64,000 nucleotides of DNA from Ashinkailepas kermadecensis (taxonomy: Eukaryota > Arthropoda > Thecostraca > Neolepadidae), in assembly GCA_034440615.1 (NCBI GenBank), contig JAOTOM010002705.1, positions 1 to 64,000 on the forward strand, written 5' to 3'. The position numbers and the translations under genes are program-made. The notes beneath the pieces were generated by a model that did no database searches, was not told the origin of the DNA, and was given only the letters and a program-made list of their open reading frames with translations. Shown here in pieces: positions 21,390 to 32,922 of this stretch (the stretch's first letter is position 1; each line of letters begins with the position of its first letter).

Positions 21390-23470
21390 TGTGAAAAGGA
21401 TGCCGTCATGCCATTAGATCCAACTGCTGAGAGTGGTGTGACTGCGTGATAATGCCTGTGTGTCGCCGTTGGAGAGTGGCGTCACTGCGCTGCAGTGTTA
21501 CGGCACTTGTGTCACGGCGTCGCGGTGCGTCATGTCGCTGTAGCGTGTCACGGCGCGGCCGGTACGTAACACAGTGCGGCGCCAGGACAGACGGATCACC
21601 CACCGACACTCGGCACTCAGTCAGTGGCCAGGTCAGTGGTCACGTACTGGCTTCATTTAACATCTAGAAAAGGAAATGTCAGCTTAATGTTGGTGCGGTA
21701 GTAGGGAAGAGGACAGCAATGCATTCACGATTAGAATATTGATCATAGCTCGTACCTTGAATAGATCAGAGCAATTGTCCCTCTTATAAGATTCGTTTTG
21801 TTGTATGGTGAGGAGAAACACAAGGGCCTATCCCGCATAAAAACACCGTAGAACCAACCTTTGGCATGGAAAAAATCACATCTCGGATACGCTTACAGGA
21901 CTGCAAGTCTCAGTGGTGAGTGGCAGGAGTATGGCGGCGTATGGGATCCTAAGCCCGACACGGAAGGTGCGTGGTCGAAGCGATTCGCACAACCAGGACG
22001 CCGGCCCGGCCACTGTGCAGGAAGCAGGCGGCGCGAGCACCACTCGGCAGTCGGCTAGCTGGTCCTTCGGCTTTTGGATTACAGTGCGCGTCGACGACTC
22101 AGCAGAACGGAGAACTCCACGTACACCGGTCTCACATCGAAATGGCTAGCTGCCGCCCGCTGGCATCGTACCGCGCTACTGCCCGCGCAGTGCCGGGCTG
22201 CCGGGGTCGGTGTTCGACCGCAAGCCGAGGCGACCTCTATCGGATGCGCCAATTGCTCCCAACTGGTGTGGCTTTCCACACCCAGTAGCTTTAGCTTTAG
22301 GCTTTTAGTGCGATAATAGATAATAGATGCGAGAGAAAGTATACAAGACTGCATAGTGTGACTTCATAATGCTCAAGTGCATACAAAATCGGTGTTGGCA
22401 CAAAATCAAGAGGGGTGTTTTCCACGAATCGAAATTTTATGCAATATTTTCCTTGAAAAAAGTATTTGAGGACTTTCGAAAACATACTGATGCATTTATG
22501 CTAAAGCATTGCATTTTCACAGCTCGTAACCTTGTTAGAATCTCCTTCCCCATACCAGAGGCGTGGCAATGTAAAAAAAGATCAGTTCGTGCTATGAGTC
22601 TTATTTTTACGTCACCATGCAGGACAAACTAGTGGTCCGATTGACTTATGTCTGAGAATCGCGCCCGGGGCCAAAAATAACGCCATGGACAAAATATAAA
22701 CAAAATCTGAGGTGGTGGGGGTCTTCAACTGTGCCCCCACCATTTGAGCTGGCATGGAATCACCCTAAAGGGATCAGATATGATGTAGTCAGTCATACAA
22801 TACCACTTCTTGATATCATGATCATTGCTATAGGTAACGCAATATTAGGGGTCTCCCAAAATAAACGAAAACACATTCACTTATGAGAATGCTACTGTCT
22901 CAAAATTGGGCGTGAAAACAAACCGATATTACATGCTGCAGTGTAAAAATTCGACATCCTATTGTACTCGTTTCGAGATCTCACACCAAACCAAATACCA
23001 GTATTTAAACACCGCACCTCCCCCGGTCTCCCGTACGTTAACCCTGCCCAGCACAAGAAGCCAGGCAACATCTTCCACAAAGATGACGCAGCTGCTTAGC
23101 AGGGAACGTGTCTTCAAAGGAAATTAAAGGCATCACACTGCATTTACGGTGACCGAAATGGACACTGGTGACAACAGTCATGGCGCTTCAGCTGGAATTA
23201 ATGCGTGCAAACCGTCACAAATATGGAATATAAAATACGAGAGCCAATATATAAAATTCCACTGTGGAAAACTTCGTGCCCATTAAAACCTGCGTCTATG
23301 CCGCACGATTAAGACTGCAAACTCGTTCGTAACTAAAAGTGATGCTACGTTCCTGCGTGTGGCGAGTGAACTGGACATTTCCGGAAGTCATCTTGAGCGC
23401 CGAATAGCTCAAGCAGAGCCCGCATGCATGCCAGAGCGGATCTCAGCTGCGCCCTTTTCGGGCGGTCAAG
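21390..23470. other. Intronic DNA, no gene seen
   Basis: Includes a GC-rich stretch (about 21890-22300) with short open frames but no recognisable family. A 60-bp segment at 22945-23005 ('cgacatcct...ctcgtttcgagatctcacacc') is related to 10770-10830. Confidence 0.35.
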
Positions 23471-23479
23471 GACGTGTGC

Positions 23480-24080
23480 TTCGCAGGTGTCCGGTTGATG
23501 CCGACCTCACGTCAGACGGTTCGTGAGGTGTCCCTCACGAACCGTCTGGCCCACCGGAAGAGGACCGTCCGATTGATGCGGATCTCACGACATCCGAGGG
23601 GTTCATGGGCGATACATAACTAGTAGCAGTTGATCCGTCCCTAAGCCCAAATAATCAATCAGACATCCGTGGAGTTCGTGGGGCACGGCCCACCGGAAGA
23701 GGACCGTCCGGTTGATGCTGACCTCACGACAGACGGTCCGCAGGGTTCGTAAGGGACGGTCCACCGGAAGAGGACCGTCCGGTTGATGGTCCCCACGACA
23801 GACGGTCCGCAGGGTTCGTAAGGGACGGTCCACCGGAAGAGGAGCGTCCGGTTGATGCCGACCTCACGAGAGACGGCCCGTGGGGTTCGTGGGGGACGGC
23901 CCACCGAAAGTGGACCGTCCGGTTGATGCTGATCCCACAACAGATGGTCCATGGGGTTTGTAAGGGACGGCCAACCGGAAATGAGCCGTCCGATTGATGC
24001 TGATCCCACCGACAGTGGACTGTCCGGTTGGTGTTGATCCCACGACAGACGGTTGGTGTAGGACGGCTCACCGAAGTTGG
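23480..24080. repeat. ~66-75-bp degenerate minisatellite with a 15-bp hairpin
   Basis: Units of the kind 'accggaagaggaccgtccgg' ... 'acagacggtcc' ... 'ggttcgtaagggacgg' repeat about eight times, with one interruption near 23600-23690. At the left edge, 23514-23528 and 23533-23547 are perfect 15-bp inverted arms around a 4-nt loop, apparently a local inversion of one unit end. Confidence 0.9.
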
Positions 24081-24201
24081 ACCGTCCGGCTGATAGATGC
24101 GATCGACGGTAACGCCGGCGTTGCGGGTCAGTACCGTCCGGTAGCGGCAGGGAAGAGTTGGAGAGGGCAGTCCCACTCGCCTCCGTGTCGGTGGAGAACC
24201 G

Positions 24202-24257
24202 AGTTAGTTAGTTATTTGGGCTTTAGGGCGCATCGACTGCACTGGCCATATAGCGCC
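24202..24257 (-). mobile_element. Mini-retroposon (S2), 56 bp with 13-bp target-site duplication
   Basis: 'agttagttagttatttgggc' start, then 'cgcatcgactgca' and 'tatagcgcc' end. Flanked by identical 'cggtggagaaccg' at 24189-24201 and 24258-24270. It has no tRNA head. Confidence 0.88.
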
Positions 24258-24274
24258 CGGTGGAGAACCGTGAC

Positions 24275-25520
24275 TTCATTCAATCAGGACAAGAGTTGAA
24301 TCGCTTCACGAGCTCACATGTAGCACCTGATTGACAGGGTCGCTCAGCCGGCAACAAACCGTATGAAGTCGTTGATATTAGCGTGCTTAAAGGTACGCCA
24401 GAAAATTAGGGCGTTGAGCGGCCGCATGCGGCTGGGTACATTGCGGCGACAACTTAACATGCGGAGTCAATAATTTCCCAAATTTGTAACCGATTATATT
24501 ATTTCTTTTAGAGACGCGCTAGGTTCCTATTTGACAGTAGACAAAGGATCACACTTGTCAGTATTTTTATGTTGGAGCTATTTGTCTAAAAGGGGTCCCC
24601 CACTCAGTGCACGCGTCAAGCTTCGCAGTGAAGCCATATCGTGGATTTGACCCCGAAGTTTTCTAGGATAACCCTTAAACCACTCGATATCACTTTGAAG
24701 TTGGGCATATTACTACTAAAAAAATGGGTGTGCGCACATCGCACAAAAAGGAGGTCGTGTGTATTACGGTGGGGCTCGTTTCGACTTAAATATGTAGGGG
24801 GATTCCACCCTCCCCCAGTTCTGAAACCTAGTAATATATTGGGACGATGTCAAAACTGGATAGCTCAAACGAATTCTACTTCTCTCATCTACACCTTTAC
24901 GATCTCAGGTTCAAAATTTCCCCAATGACGAGGGCAGGAGGAAATTGATCATCATCACTCGAGACTATTTGTATTTTGCATGTGTAAATGTATGGATAGA
25001 CCGACACATCATTCTTAATTATCGAAACACCATTTCATGTCAATGCATGCACATGCAAAACAGTCAATGGCGTAGCCGGGAGTCTAGGGGTGGGGGGTAT
25101 ATTTGCTCTTCGCGACCGGTCTTTCACACCCAGTGCCACAAATACGTAGTATTTTGTCATTTTTACATAATATCAACACTTACAGTGATATTTCTGAACA
25201 GAGGCGTCGCCAACGAGTTATACCAGGAATGATTCCAAGAAGCCGGGATCGGAAGGCTACTGCAAGCATTATCATTGGAAAAGATGCCCTGGCTGTGTGC
25301 GAATTATTATAATCGTTTGTCCAGTAGTCACTCCCCTCCCCCTCCTTGGTCTTCCATTGGCAGTATGACCTCCGTCGCGTCATTCCTTGTAGCAGTTTGC
25401 ACAAGGTATGTCCTGAATATATAGTCACCTCCCGGAACCGCCATTGGGAAAGGCTTCTGGCTCCGCCACTGCTTGTGATGCGTTATTACCGTTTGTCCCG
25501 AATTCACACCACCATTATAA
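24275..25520. other. Intronic DNA, no gene seen
   Basis: A tail related to the tRNA-like element at 11229 lies at about 24296-24345. The rest, including the stretch near 25070-25120 ('cgtagccgggagtctagggg'), may be eroded transposon DNA but cannot be classified. Confidence 0.35.
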
Positions 25521-25521
25521 A

Positions 25522-25524
<3 letters not shown>

Positions 25525-25566
<42 letters not shown>

Positions 25567-25612
25567 TTAGAGTTTCGGGGCGCGTCGACTGACAAGGTCA
25601 TTTTGCGCCCAC
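25525..25612 (-). mobile_element. (GAT)n microsatellite joined to an S2-like core
   Basis: About twelve GAT repeats (25527-25563) lead directly into 'ttcggggcgcgtcgactg' and 'gtcattttgcgccca', the S2 core in a variant form. At the other S2 copies the same side carries (TTGG)n, (TTAG)n or, near 36050, a GGT-rich run. Confidence 0.6.
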
Positions 25613-25619
25613 CCTTCAA

Positions 25620-27285
25620 ACTTTCCAATGGCAAGGTAAATGATTCCACTTTGGGGAACCAGTCACAAGTTGCCCATTTTTTCCTCCCCTGGATCCGCCC
25701 GACATGATTAGGCCCAAAGTAGAAGTCACCTGAACAGCGAAAGAATAAAAACATTCGGATGTACGCGCGGTTCTTACGTGTTCGCAAAATCTGTCCAAGG
25801 TTCTTCACAATATTCGCTCCAGGAGCCGCCCCTGATATAGATACGAAAATAAAACTTTGGCACAAAGTAGAGAAAAGAAATTTGGTAAAAGCCACAGAGC
25901 TTCACACTATCGCAAAGCGTTACGAAGCCGCAGGCGAAAACTACGGGGGGGGGGGACGGGGGCGGAATCCGCATGCCATACCAGAATAGGGTCACGAACC
26001 TGGGGCAAGTCAACGTCACGTCACGACTTTTTCTCAATGCGGCTTGTAGATGAACATCGCACGAAACAAACCGTGCAAGATAGTCGAAAGTGAAACATTA
26101 TTGCATCGACAAGCGATCGAAGAATAATGCATACATACAAGAAATCGCCTCAGGACAGGTCACTAGGTCAAATCAACATTGAACTGGCTAGAAAATATCG
26201 AGCATAATTGTGTTACTTTTTTCAACGAGGAATTTGTGTGCTGGCAAATTGTGTACAGTAGTTTTGTTCCAACTTTCACGTCCATTCAGGCCATGTCACT
26301 GAGACACGACCTGAAACGTCAGACAGTCCCGAAGTATCGCACACTATGAAGGCTACTTATAGAAATTCTTGAGGTAAAATTTTAAAACAATTTTGAACAG
26401 TATTTAATTCTTGATGTCCTCACACTTCTCAAATATCAGTAGCAAAATCAGTTTTTTTTCGGGAGGAAAAATTGAACATCTTGGACGATTCCCCAAATGC
26501 TCAAAGGGGGAATCATTCGCCTTTGCTTTGGTGAGTAATTTGGTGCTCTTTTCATCAGTACAACCTGTTGCAAAATTCGTTAGTTCGAACGGTCCATCAC
26601 ATACTCCGAATACTTCATCTTCAAATGATCGTTGACGTTGACTTTTATACTTGCAAGTGTGCCATGATGAGCATAAGCTTGCATATCATTGAATTTGAAC
26701 AATGAAGTACGAAATTCGACCTTGAAACACGAGATCAGATGCGTCAATGGCGAAGTACCATAAATACGGGGGATGATAGGGTGACTGATCGCACCCCGAC
26801 AATGACCTGCTACACCACACTTGGAAGGTCAACCAAAAAAATGTAGGGAAAGTTCCATGCAACACGATGTTTACCGCATCTCATATACTTTAAAAAACGT
26901 TGGGCGCCGGATGGGGATCAACTTAACCCATCCCCTTACATCGCGAGGGGTACGACATTCTGCGGCACTGCGAGCTAAACTCCGAGCGCCTGCGTAGAAA
27001 ACTCTTCCTATTATGGGTGATGGTTCCATACAAATACAGTAACAATTGAATTAATTCGTTGAAAATAACGTCAATGTAGTGCGTGTCTTTTATAGAAAAT
27101 ATATATCCCACTGCAAGAAAACTTAGCATTCAGAGCCGGTACTGGGGAATTTGAAAGCATGGGTGTACAAAAGGACGCACAGGTAGCCCCATCCTGCACT
27201 CCGATCTCAATGATGAATTGAAATACGCTTTGGAAAATAATTCGCTTGAAAAAAGTGCTTTTTGTATCCGTGGCTCGGCGCGGCG
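25620..27285. other. Intronic DNA, no gene seen
   Basis: Two 'cctggatccgcccg'- and 'gcgtagccggg'-like scraps hint at decayed non-autonomous elements. No gene or RNA was recognised. Confidence 0.3.
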
Positions 27286-27289
27286 TATC

Positions 27290-27510
27290 ATATCTTCCAA
27301 AGTTCACAAGTTTCAACATTCATAACTTCCAAATTGAAAGTCAACTTAAAAAAACTGGAAGTGAACTTTAGAAGTTAAGAGTCCGGATAGGAGGCTTTCA
27401 TATTTTCCAAAGTTCCTAATTTCCAAAACTTGAAAGCTAGCTTCTAAACTGGAAGTTAACTTTAAAAAATGGAAGTGAACTTCCAAAGTAGCCCGGATAG
27501 GAACCAAACC
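27290..27510. repeat. Cluster of GGAAGTKAACTT / AACTTCCAAA motifs in both orientations
   Basis: At least ten occurrences of 'aacttccaaa', 'ggaagtgaactt', 'ggaagttaactt' and 'ttccaaagttc' in 220 bp, several in opposing orientation. Together they can form multiple alternative stems. 'gtccggataggag' and 'gcccggataggaacc' mark two subunits about 120 bp apart. Confidence 0.65.
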
Positions 27511-27514
27511 CAAC

Positions 27515-28170
27515 CATCCAAATTCCAAACCCACCTTCCATGGGGAGGGGCACACACCAGCCCCCCCCCGCTCTAGGGCACGCAATATCTTTTTCGTTAC
27601 TCAATTATGCCGAACCAATCATATCTACTAAATATGTTCCAGTTCACCCTACATCACCACTTCCAAAAAGAGATGGATGGTGAAGTTCAATGAGCATTGC
27701 AAAGGCAAATGAAAGGCTCAACACTCCTACCAAATGCAATTATACAAATAATAAGTCACAACATTATTATAAAGGAGCATCATGTCGCTTTGAGTGAACA
27801 TCCCCTGTTAGAGCCTGAGTCAGCAGCCCAATGCCAAAATAGATCACGCTATCAAATGACTATTCGAGACGTCACTAGCATAGCCGCATGTGTTTCAACA
27901 TCGGTGCCCGTGATGTTGGCATTCATTTCGAAAGAAACAGACCAAGAGAGCGTCCAGTACCAACGAGCCCGGTGTCTGGTGCATGCGTGCGCGTGTACTG
28001 GGAGTTTACGATATTTTTTGCGTACTATTAAGCAATAAGGGGATTGACGTGCCTCTCTCGAACAGAAGTCGACGTTTGGGCGCGGACGGGACAGCGGCCG
28101 AAGTGTGGCCCACCATCGGTGGCGCCCACGTTCCGGAGGAAATAACGCATCCGGCCATGCGTGTTCAGAG
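27515..28170. other. Intronic DNA, no gene seen
   Basis: No recognisable feature. Confidence 0.3.
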
Positions 28171-28183
28171 CCTTGGGTAGTTT

Positions 28184-28310
28184 TACGACGCACTCGACCG
28201 CTAGGTCACGTGGCGTCGCCACCCTTTCCAACCAATTGGTCGCGGGTGGACTCGGCAATCGTGCCGGTTGTGGTATCCGAACCGACGACCACCGAGTCTT
28301 TGGCGTTCGA
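28184..28310 (-). mobile_element. SINE S3, copy with decayed tRNA head
   Basis: Contains the shared SINE body ('ttttacgacgcactcgaccgc', shown as landmark, and 'ttggtcgcgggtggactcgg') followed by 'ggttgtggtatccgaacc', which is a degenerate B box on the minus strand. No clear target-site duplication was found. Confidence 0.7.
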
Positions 28311-28984
28311 TCGCGGTGAATTCACAAGTGTGACGTATTCACGGGTTTCAGCAGCCACAAATGTCACCGGACTGGCTAAATCGAGGGCTTGCCGTGCCGT
28401 GCCGGCTCGATATGCAGAGTCGAGGTACATTCCGCACCGCTATGCGATCAAAGGTAGTCAGCTTTGCCATGGCTCTCTGGTAGTCATATGATTTGGGGCT
28501 TTAACTGTGGGGCTTTCAAGCTTTGAGGACTTTGTGAATTCGTCAAGTACAATGCTGCTTTTCGAGAAATTGGGCTTTGCCGCATCCGGGCAATTGAAAT
28601 CTGGTAAAATTATGGAAATGGAGATTGAGAGATTTTGTGACGCCACGTTACTGATGTACCCAATCAGCCACGGAAGATGAACGCCATGCACCCATGAAGA
28701 CGCATGGCACATGGAAGGCCCGCAGTGCCAACGCTTCTAACTTTGACACCACCAGCTTCAGAATTATTGTGCCCAGGTTTATTTGGGTTGTTTGCTTGGG
28801 AACTAACGTATTTATACATGCATCTTTTTCGTTTATCTTCGAGTCAGACTCACGTCAAATCCCAGCACGCATCTAGAAATTGAATGGGCCCCAACAGTCC
28901 GGAGGACACGGAGCCTTATCGACGTGTCGCGTTTCCTACAAACCCCCATTTCATCATTATTTTATGTTGAAAAGAACTTTGGGT

Positions 28985-29105
28985 CCTATTATATTGCAAT
29001 CAACTGCTAGGTCACATAGTGTTGTCAACCTCTCATTCGGATTGGTCGTGGGTGGAGTCGGTAACCCCGCCGGTTGTGGATTAGAACCCATGATCTTACA
29101 AGGAA
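28985..29105 (-). mobile_element. SINE S3, diverged copy
   Basis: 'caactgctaggtcacatagt', 'cggattggtcgtgggtgg' and 'ggttgtggattagaaccc' match the S3 body and B box in order, with many substitutions. It appears older than the copy at 32923. Confidence 0.7.
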
Positions 29106-29175
29106 GAGGAAGGAAAAGGAAAACTGAATCAACGAACCCCCCTCTTATATTAATACTCACAGTCGATTATCAGTT

Positions 29176-29385
29176 ATAAATTATTCGTGAAGTATGATGA
29201 AATATACCACCGAACCTCCCGAACACTGAAAAGACACCATTACCAAAGAAGTATCGACATCGTGCTTCTTGATGTGTTTATGAAGTCTCAACGCCTCGTT
29301 TCTCTGTCCTTTCTTTCCATGCATCATGCTCACCACTACGTATTGTGATACATAACATACATTTCGTAACGCAATTTCAAGTAAG
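29176..29385. repeat. Interspersed repeat, family F, copy 2
   Basis: Matches 10376-10585 in order ('aaattattcgtgaagta', 'atataccac', 'aagaagtatcgacatc', 'catttcgtaacgcaattt') and orientation. Confidence 0.7.
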
Positions 29386-29559
29386 ATACTACCAATGATG
29401 TCCGCTATTGAATACAATTCGCTGACGGTATGGTATTTTTATCGTCATCATATAATATACGTATCTCTATATTAGGTGTGTTGGAAGATAAACAAAAAAG
29501 ATGCACGCATAAATACGCTGTGGGCCCGAAATTGAGTTTCCGACTATTTTAACGCTGTA

Positions 29560-29612
29560 GTTGGTTGGTTTATGGAGTTTAGGAGCACACCGACTGCACC
29601 GGGTACACAGCG
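29560..29612 (-). mobile_element. Mini-retroposon (S2), diverged copy
   Basis: 'gttggttggtttatggagtt' to 'acagcgccc' matches the S2 core with several changes. No target-site duplication is evident. Confidence 0.6.
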
Positions 29613-30437
29613 CCCAGATATTCATCCTCGGCCTTCCTCTGCCGGCCACGCTAATGAAATATCCCCCACGGCGTCGGGTGGTCTGCCCTCTACAGCCTTC
29701 CATCGTCGAGATGCCGTTGGCGGCCGGTGTTTCAGTCACCATACGTGCTCAGTCAGCGCGACCGGAAGAGCCACCTGTCTGCGAGCAGCATTTTCGGCCA
29801 GTGAGTGGCCCTGTTGGCTGCGAAGTTGACGGTGGCTGCCTTCTCGTCCGATGCCGAAGAGCGAGAGCAGGGCTTGACGAACGACCACCGCTGCCAGGAA
29901 GATGCTTGGTAGGTACTAACAATCGAATGGTGGTTGACAGTTGACATCACGATCGTGAACACCAACAGGATACGCATGTGCTGGCGAGCACACGGTGGGA
30001 GGGATTGCGTCGACCCCGACAGGACCCTATGCATCGTCCTTTACACCCAGTGCAGTGAAGCACAGGCTGTCAAGTCAAGCTGTCAAGCCTGCGGAATGAC
30101 ACTGTCCGGAAGAATTCTCCATCTGCCTAGTGTATTATATAGTAGCGAATAGTACTTCTTGGGGGCAGCAAAGCAACGCCTTGTTTTCCACAAAATGAGT
30201 CGCCATCCAGCACATTATTCAGGGTAAGTGCTCATCGCATCGAAAATGACTCATCCGTCGTCTTGCGGTCCTCTGTGACCGCAAGTCTTGCGGTCCTCGT
30301 ATTTGGACCTCTGGTCTCCACTCAATCGTTGGCCACTCAATGCTGATGGGTGCTAGGGTGCCAGCGTCATGCATGTGCATATATTCTGCACTCCATTCCA
30401 TCAGTCAGCCATACAGGTCACACTCTCTCTCTCTCCT

Positions 30438-30475
30438 TGGGTTCTTTTACGACGCATTCAACCGCTAGGTCATAT
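30438..30475 (-). mobile_element. SINE S3, short fragment
   Basis: 'ttcttttacgacgcattcaa' and 'ccgctaggtcatat' match the 3' part of S3; the rest is absent. It abuts a CT-rich tract. Confidence 0.6.
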
Positions 30476-30862
30476 CGGATGTCTTTTAAAGCTAACATTT
30501 TGTCACTGCATACACCTAACGCTGACCCAGTAGCTTTTGTGATTGGTGGCGGTGTGGGGTGTACTGTTCACGCACGTGCATTCACTTTGAATAGCACCTC
30601 GGTGTGCTACGGCCGCAAAATTCGGTGGGCGGTTGGCCTATGACCATGGTTACTCGGGCAGTTGAGTTAGAGGAAAGCTGGCATGGCGTGCACATTATGC
30701 ACCCATTTTCCAGGAGCGGTGCAGCGAATTGACACAAATCGCACCACTGTGTAAACATGCGCCTCACAACCAAAAGCAGCTTTTACACCACTGGCCGGTT
30801 GAGGTGCAGCATGTAACCAGGGCGTGCTTTCTTTTAGCGGTAGCACATCTCACGTTGATTGT

Positions 30863-30921
30863 TGGTTGGTCGGTTATTTGGGCTTAGGGCCGCATCGACT
30901 GCGTTGGTCATACAGCGCCCA
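30863..30921 (-). mobile_element. Mini-retroposon (S2), 59 bp with 13-bp target-site duplication
   Basis: 'tggttggtcggttatttggg' start and 'catacagcgccca' end. Flanked by identical 'tcacgttgattgt' at 30850-30862 and 30922-30934. The clearest example of a complete-looking element of under 60 bp. Confidence 0.9.
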
Positions 30922-31127
30922 TCACGTTGATTGTGCCAGTCGCTACCGAATTTGGCGGACGAGTGGGTAGCCAGTCACCAAGGCTATCCAAGGATATCCA
31001 GTTCGTGGATATGAACACCAAGGCGTGAGTTTCATGCGGATACAGTCAGCTTACAGTTGGTCATGACTACAGCCCAAACCCAAAAGAGGCATGCATCTAA
31101 ATGCTTGCCAAGTGTCCTCAAGGAGTT

Positions 31128-31175
31128 GACCGATTGGTTATTTGGGTTTAAGGGCGCGCCGATTACAGGGTCGTC
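31128..31175 (-). mobile_element. Mini-retroposon (S2), partial copy
   Basis: 'ttggttatttgggtttaagg' and 'gcgcgccgattacagggtc' match the copy at 12149. The end past 'gggtc' differs and no duplication was found. Confidence 0.6.
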
Positions 31176-31536
31176 TAATCAGCCCAACAATCGTGTGCGT
31201 TGTTGGCGAAGTGGGGTGCGAATGTGGCCGCCAGGCGGCTGCATCTGTCTTGAATCGGACGCCTCAGCTCCGAGTGGCACATGCGACAGCCACCGGATTG
31301 TTCAGCGGATACCTCGTCATAAACTTCACCCAGTAAAATTGCTAACTAATCAGTAATACAGCAAGACCGTCCACCAAGAGGATGGAAAATGAAATGAAAT
31401 GATCGCATCACTCGTGGGTGGACACCGATGTTTTTTTGAGTGAAATAACTTTCGGCTTTCGGTGACCGAACATTCGTGGGTCTTACACGATCGGATATCG
31501 GTAGGCTTTATGCGATCGAACATCCCTATGGTTTGG

Positions 31537-31698
31537 TTGGTTGGTTGGTTATTGGTTTTACGACACGTCGACCGTTGAGTCATGTAGCGTCGCCAATCTC
31601 TCACGTCGATTGGTCGCGGGCGAAGAGTAGTGACAGGTGAGACTCGAACCCACCTTTCGATTGTGAGACGAGCATCTTACCCCTAGACCACTCGTCCC
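31537..31698 (-). mobile_element. SINE S1 (tRNA-Val-like head), full copy with 13-bp target-site duplication
   Basis: Minus-strand copy of the element at 18777: (TTGG)n tail, shared body, then the B box as 'agactcgaacccacc' and the A box as 'cttacccctagacca'. Flanked by identical 'ccctatggtttgg' at 31524-31536 and 31699-31711. Confidence 0.92.
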
Positions 31699-31764
31699 CC
31701 CTATGGTTTGGGATATCAAGCTTCTGAAGGTCTTAGGCTGGGCACGACTGGAATAGATTATGCT

Positions 31765-32190
31765 ACGTTAGGTTAGGTGATGTTAGGTTAAGGTTAAGCT
31801 GGGGTGGGTTAGGTGAGATCATGTCACAACAGGTTAGGTCAGGTCGGGCTAGTGTAGGCTGGGTTGGGTTTGGTTAGGCTTGGTTCGGCCAGGCTGTTGG
31901 CTGTTCAAAACCAGCTAAAATCGTACATTGCACGGCCAAGGATACTCTACAATGTTCAACCCACCAACACTGGGAGATAATGGGATGAGTTGGTGCATCT
32001 AGAAGCAACCAACCCACGCACTCTCGATGTGTTCAAAACCGGACCAGAATCTCAATCTACCACATGCCATGAGTCGGGTTAACTTGACCTGGTCCAATCT
32101 AACCTAACCAGAGCCAAGCCCAACCTAACCCAACAGAGCCGACCCGACAGATCCCAACCAGATACACCCCGGAACTAACCTAATCTGATA
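31765..32190. repeat. Degenerate TTAGG-like tracts in inverted arrangement
   Basis: The left tract (31765-31890) has 'ttaggttagg', 'ttaggttaaggttaag', 'ggtgggttaggt' and similar on the plus strand. The right tract (32085-32190) has the complement type ('ctaacctaacc', 'caacctaaccc', 'aactaacctaa'). TTAGG is the usual arthropod telomere repeat. These are degenerate and internal, so an interstitial relic or an element rich in such repeats is more likely than a telomere. Confidence 0.6.
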
Positions 32191-32457
32191 TAATATAAAA
32201 CTTTGATGCTCGAATGACCTCAAACGACCTAAGCTCGAATCCCCAGCCTAAACGTACGGATGTTCAAACGCGAGCACCAACGAAAGCTCGATTGCATAAG
32301 GTGTACGGATGTAGAATGGTTCTACGAATCGTGCGAATGGTTCGATCGTTTGAGATTGCGCATTTACTGGTGCGTTCGATGTGTCGGGCTACCCCCCCCC
32401 CCCACACAAAAAAAACGGCTTGTTTCTTGAAGGACACATTTCAGACGAGTTAATTAT

Positions 32458-32519
32458 GTTGGTTGGTTGGTTCTTGGAGCATAGGGGAGCATCGACTGCT
32501 TCTGTCAAACAGCACCCAT
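32458..32519 (-). mobile_element. Mini-retroposon (S2), diverged copy
   Basis: 'gttggttggttggttcttgg' start, 'gcatcgactgct' centre, 'aacagcaccca' end. The flanks do not show a convincing duplication. Confidence 0.65.
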
Positions 32520-32639
32520 AACAATGTTAGATGGCCAGCTGGATGATTGGTGCCACCAGTAGTACATGAACCTTCAGAATGCAGGCATATCATTCAGAGC
32601 TTCTAATGTTACATGTCAGCGAGGTGCGTAAATCGCTCT

Positions 32640-32880
32640 GAAGTCGACATCCGAAAGAGAGCGAAAAAGTTGTCCCGAAGTTACCGCGAGCGAGTTGTCA
32701 CCCAGGAGATCGCGAGGTGACAGCACTGAGCGACTCCAAAAAGGCGTCTTCGATTATCGGCGAGAAGAGGGCATGAAATCACAACGTGACGCACAGACAG
32801 CGATGCGCGACATCGAGGACAGTTTGGTCTGTTCTCCCCACAGAGCGGATGATTGTGTTGGGTGAGTGTGCCCAAGCCGA
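32640..32880 (-). pseudogene. Non-LTR retrotransposon (LINE) ORF2 C-terminal fragment
   Basis: The minus-strand translation contains 'NHPLCGENRPNCPRC' and then 'LSVRHVVISCPLLADNRRRL'. This is the Cys-x2-Cys ... His ... Cys-Pro pattern typical of the zinc-knuckle-like C terminus that follows the RNase H region in Jockey/I/R1-type LINE proteins. Only this tail is present. No reverse transcriptase lies nearby in frame, and a SINE has inserted about 40 bp upstream (32923), so it is a dead fragment. The clade cannot be named from so short a piece. Confidence 0.7.
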
Positions 32881-32922
32881 AATCGACAGAGCCCGACCGC
32901 GTCCCGCCTCGCCCTGCGATAG

